Part shown: in pieces, positions 60,044-64,000 of the stretch
Numbering within the stretch: position 1 is the stretch's first letter
Layout of the letters: the number at the start of each line of letters is the position of its first letter
Assembly: GCA_037349315.1 (NCBI GenBank)
Contig: JBAIAC010000035.1
Span: forward strand, 12,476,501 to 12,540,500
Direction: 5' to 3'
DNA length: 64,000 nt
Source: Chelydra serpentina
Lineage: Eukaryota; Chordata; Testudines; Chelydridae
The notes under the pieces: model-generated
Databases searched by the model: none
What the model was told of the DNA's origin: nothing
The model's input: only the letters and a program-made list of their open reading frames with translations
Made by a program: the position numbers and the translations under genes

Positions 60044-61071
60044 CAAGCACAGCTTGCCTGGACGCAACGGTCTGGCCCATAAAGTGAAGAAAGTCTGATG
60101 ATGGATGATGGACTAGCAGCCCTAAAGACTGAACTCCATGATTTATGAAAACACAGTCCTGTGCACAGTAGTGTCCAGACAATGTAGCACAAACCCATTC
60201 TGAAATGAGAAGGTTGTGCAGACTCCAGGACCACATCTGTCCTTGGTCTCTCTGCTCAAACTGCCACCAAGAACACCAAAGACAGTTGTGATAGTGGTTG
60301 TCATGGGTGCCTCACCACGAGGAACTGGACTAAGATTGTCACCTCATTTCACATTGGTCACTGTATACATCTCTCAAATGGGAACCCAAAAGTCAAGGGT
60401 TCTGTCCGCAATTATCAATCCTCTGAGCCACTCAGTTCCTCACAGAACTGTTACTTTTTTTTCTCCCCTTCTTCCACAAATGACTTGAGTCCATTGTTCC
60501 TCATAGGAACTAATCCGTAGACTTAAGATAACAGGAAAAAATCACTGAGTAAAATTTTGTTCCCAGTGAAGTCAATGGCAAAACTCCCAAGGACTTCTGT
60601 GGACCAGAATTTCACCCAGTTACTTCATTGTATTACCACATTACTTTTGAAATATAATATTTTTGGACATGGACTCTCTGTCACAACTCAGACATGACAT
60701 TTGTGAAATATTATGTCTATCCCACCAAAACTAGATAGGCGAGCAAATGGAAATCCTGAGAACCTCAATCGTTCTTTGCAATGCAATCAATCACATCCAG
60801 TCCTCGAACCTTAAAATCACCTCTCCCTGACTGGGGATTTCCCTTGCTGTGTGGTGAATCCCTTTGAATAACAAATTCTTGCAGAAATGATACTTCCATC
60901 CTGTAGGAGAGGAGGGGGGAATTTTTAAATTGACATGCAAAGGAAAATTGGGCTTATTTCCTTTTTCCTTCTTTTTTATGAAAACAATTAATAATATGAA
61001 AAATTTAAAAATGTTTTGCTTGTTTTTTTCTACTGGAGACATTTCAGGACTCTCTGGCCATATTTTTAAAG
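60044..61071. other. No recognised gene, 60.0-61.1 kb
   Basis: Intergenic sequence; nothing recognised. Confidence 0.55.
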
Positions 61072-61079
61072 GTATTTAG

Positions 61080-61722
61080 TAGAGCTGTCAATTAATTGCA
61101 GTTAACTGATGCGATTAATGGTATGCACTGCTTTGGATCATTATCGAGCATCATCAGGATGGATGCATGTCCTCTGGAATGGTGGTTGAAGCATGAAGGG
61201 ACATATAAATCTTTAGTGCATCTGGCATGTAAATATCTTGCAATGCCGACTACAACAGTGGCATGCAAACGCCTGTTCTCTTTCAGGTGACGTAAACAAG
61301 AAGCGGGCAGCATTATCTCCCGCAAATGAAAACAAACCTGTTTGTCTGAGCAATTGACTGAACAAGAAGTAGGACTGAGTGGACTCGTAGGCTCTAAAGT
61401 TTTACATTGTTTTAATTTTGAATGCAGTTATTTTTTGTACATAATTCTACATTTGTAAGTTCAACTTTTATGATAAAGAGATTGCACTACAGTACTTGTA
61501 TTAGGTGAATTGAAAAATACAATTTCTTTTGTTTTTACAGTGCAAATATTTATAATAAAAATATAAAGTGAGCACTGTACACTTTGTATTCTGTGTTGTA
61601 TTTGAAATCAATATATTTGAAAATGTGTAAAACATCCACAAATATTTATATAAATGGTATTCTATTATTATTTATCAGCGTGATTAATTGCAATTATTTT
61701 TTTTGATCACTTGACAGTGCTA
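61080..61722 (+). mobile_element. hAT deletion derivative, 643 bp, with transposase C-terminus remnant
   Basis: Ends tagagctgtcaa and ttgacagtgcta, flanked by gtatttag (61072-61079) and atatttag (61723-61730), a 7 of 8 bp duplication. A frame at about 61159-61290 reads MDACPLEWWLKHEGTYKSLV then LACKYLAMPTTTVACKRLFS, the hAT dimerisation domain (PL.WW..H ... YL..P.T....R.FS). The following DVNKKRAALSPAN lies in another frame. Everything N-terminal is gone. Confidence 0.85.
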
Positions 61723-61730
61723 ATATTTAG

Positions 61731-62639
61731 GCACCTAGTGGGATTTTGAAACACACCTAGGTGACTAGCTCCCATTCAGATCAATGAGTTTTGGATGCTT
61801 CAGTGTTTTTGAAAATCTCATTAGGTCCTAAATACCTTTAAAAATATGGCCTTCGTGTCTAATCTTCCCTGGTTTTGTTGTAGGACCTCCTGGGGGGATG
61901 TCTCATAGATGTTTATTGTGAGTTCACCTCCTAGTAACTGATGGGGTGAGGTGCTAAATTTTTAATAAAGACATCAAAAATACTTTTCTAAAGTGTCTAG
62001 CTGGTATAGCAGTTAAAAATGTGTTAGCACATGTGTTAGCACCTGAAGGCATTGCAGAAACAGCATCAGGAGCAGACTGGAGGCATGGTCCAAACTGCTC
62101 CAGCGTCTCACAATAGTATGAGAGCTGGTATAGTACTGATGGAATGATCTATTGAGTTACTTACATCACCATAGCATCTGGGCACCGCAAAGCATTAAAA
62201 AATTAAAACAACAATACCCTCTTGTCTCTTTCTTCTTTTTCCTTCCTAGCCTGCTTCCCTCTACCTACCAGCATCCCCCAAGTCCTGCCTGGGCTCAGCT
62301 CTAGTCAGCTGCAAGTCATCCAAGTATTGGTTTCAACAAAGCATTGAGAAAGGGGAGAGATGATGCTGTTTGCTGCAGAGGCTCTCTCAGCAGCATCATA
62401 CAGCTGCTCAATAGTATGAAAAATGGTTTAAAGCTTGTGATGCTCTGCAGGGTTTGGAAGGGGAGGATTAATAATCAATGATAATACTTTTACTGTTACA
62501 CGGTTGTAGTTCCGTGTTCCTGGCGTGAGCACAAGTCAGCTTTGGGCTTTCAGTGGTATTCAGTTTACCATCTGTCTCCTAATCTCTTCCCCTCTTTTCA
62601 TTACTTGAACAGATTTGTAATATCAATAGCACAGGCAAA
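61731..62639. other. No recognised gene, 61.7-62.6 kb
   Basis: Intergenic sequence. No LTR could be recognised next to the Gypsy fragment that follows. Confidence 0.5.
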
Positions 62640-64000
62640 AACATTCAAACATCCATCAGCTCAGTCGAGAAATCGGCACCTCCCACATATGCAGTGAGAA
62701 CATCTTGGATCTTTCACAAAGTTTCTTCCTTGGATGATCCTTCCACTCCCCAGACACTGGTGAATCCCCCAAAATCAAAATTTGCAGGGTCTGTAGGGGC
62801 ACCTGGCCTTCACACAGGGGTTTCATGATGGTTTCTAGCTCAAAGAGGTCTGCTATCATCTGCCCTTGTTTCACAACATCATAGCTTGTTTCATTAGCAA
62901 TCAGTATAGTCACCTTTTCCTGGACTTTGGCAGGTAAGGTTCGGATTCCCCTGGGGCTCAGCATTCCTTCTAGGCCCCTTCCTTCAGATGGGCTCTTCCA
63001 CTGTGAATGTCCCTTGATCGCCTTTTAGGCAGGTAGTCATGGCAAGCACTTCTCTCGCTTCTCGCAAGCACCAGTAAGGGGGTCATGCCCACGTGCCTCA
63101 ATGCTCCCACTGGTAGCTCAGGTATCTCCTTGTCAGTGGTCTCCATTTTTCTATAGGCTGCAGCACAAAGTACTGGTACTAGTTAGATACTGGCCCCTGC
63201 TCACCATCTGCTGCAAGTACCTTGAAGATACTGGAGATGGCACAGACGCATCAGAGACTTCTTTAGGGTTGAGGCATATCAGTGAGGTGGTGTCGATGTT
63301 GTCTCTTACCCTGACAATCTCCACCAGAAATTCCAGGTGCACTATGACAAACCCTTGATAGGGGTATGCTATGGCCACGAAGGCCAAGTAAAGTGAGTGG
63401 CGGTATAGGCAAGTGCCTACGCATCTGTTCGTAGAAGGAATGAAATATAATAATCACTTGAGATCCGATGTCAAGCATTGCTTTACATTCTGTCCCTTCA
63501 ATCCTCAGGGCCCTATCAGTCCTGATGGGACTCCGACTGGTTAATCTTTTTTCGCAGGCGCCTTCAAGTCCAGAAGGCCTGGGTGGCTCCCTTCCCAAGC
63601 CCCATGTCCATTTCCTCATTCTCACCAAGTGGTTCTCAGCTTTTTGTACACTAAGGTGGAATTCTCTTGGTTCAGACACTTTGCAACAGTGTCCCTCCTG
63701 GCCACACCTTCAGCAGAAGAAGAATCATCCTCTCCCCTTTATCTCTGGCAGGATGGTGGCTCTAAATGCGGTCTTCCAGATCCATGCAGCTGATGGCTCC
63801 TTGTACCCTGGAGTCTTAGCTGGGTTGATGATATTCTGTAGTTTAGCTACCTGATTTATCAGGGTCTACACATGTTGGGCAAGTGTCTTTCTGGTGCTTA
63901 CCATCAGTGCCTTGGGTGGTCCCATGGTTGCTTTGCTGGCTGGCTCAGGTGGTTGGGCTTCCCAAACATCATTGGCCACCTGCCTTTCCTTCTCTTCTCT
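62640..64000 (-). pseudogene. Decayed Ty3/Gypsy gag-pol fragment
   Basis: On the minus strand, from the right edge inwards: a gag C-terminal piece; a CCHC zinc knuckle at about 63715-63680 in which one codon is a stop (C-stop-RCGQEGHC) and the last Cys is Ser; an aspartic-protease segment (CKAMLDIGSQV, near 63490-63458) where the usual Thr or Ser of the D-T/S-G triad is Ile; then a broken region; and a pre-RT segment (CERSKMFSLHMWEVP) at 62964-62656. Stops and frame changes separate all parts. The RT and both LTRs are not seen. The element continues beyond the window on the gag side. Confidence 0.75.

Noticed and set aside
1..64000. CRISPR array or prokaryotic operon
   Set aside because: No regularly spaced direct repeats; spliced exons and vertebrate retroelements show this is eukaryotic DNA.

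Overview
This is vertebrate, most likely turtle (Testudines, cryptodiran), nuclear DNA. It has split coding exons with GT-AG junctions, AT-rich introns, and a dense set of interspersed repeats that I associate with turtle genomes: CR1 LINE tails, a tRNA-derived SINE ending in a CR1-like tail, Penelope-like element (PLE) tails, short hAT MITEs, Harbinger-like MITEs, and LTR/Gypsy remnants. A crocodilian is the main alternative. Nothing suggests a prokaryote.

The only host gene I can support is the 5' coding part of ACSL6 (long-chain acyl-CoA synthetase 6) on the minus strand, between 22031 and 4665. Eight coding exons join in phase with consensus splice sites and give about 280 residues. They run from the N-terminal membrane anchor to the first ATP/AMP-binding motif (FTSGTTG), whose last Gly codon is split at the end of the window's last exon. 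The rest of the enzyme (roughly 400 residues) lies to the left, beyond position 1. The first exon here has an acceptor site, and its frame is open upstream of the canonical ATG, so a further 5' exon must lie at higher coordinates. I did not find it.

The right two thirds (22-64 kb) hold no host exon I can recognise. In mammals and birds this side of ACSL6 carries IL3 and CSF2, but I saw no convincing cytokine exon. The stretch is an archive of transposable elements: a CR1 copy (23.3-24.1 kb), a GT microsatellite beside a GC-rich DNA element (31.4-32.2 kb), an inverted hAT composite with a Harbinger MITE inside it (33.6-35.6 kb), a PLE with oppositely oriented RT and GIY-YIG parts (39.0-40.4 kb), a solo-LTR-like repeat split by an 0.8 kb MITE (41.0-42.9 kb), a PLE hairpin (50.0-50.3 kb), a hAT MITE nested in an older palindromic repeat (51.6-51.9 kb), a second PLE hairpin split by a Harbinger MITE (56.7-57.1 kb), a nested DNA-element composite (58.6-60.0 kb), a hAT deletion derivative (61.1-61.7 kb) and a decayed Ty3/Gypsy gag-pol fragment (62.6-64 kb).

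The most interesting pattern is that all four PLE-family insertions in the window are flanked by their own 9-14 bp direct repeats and all four carry an internal inversion, as if inversion were part of how this family integrates. I see no complete, undescribed multi-gene system.
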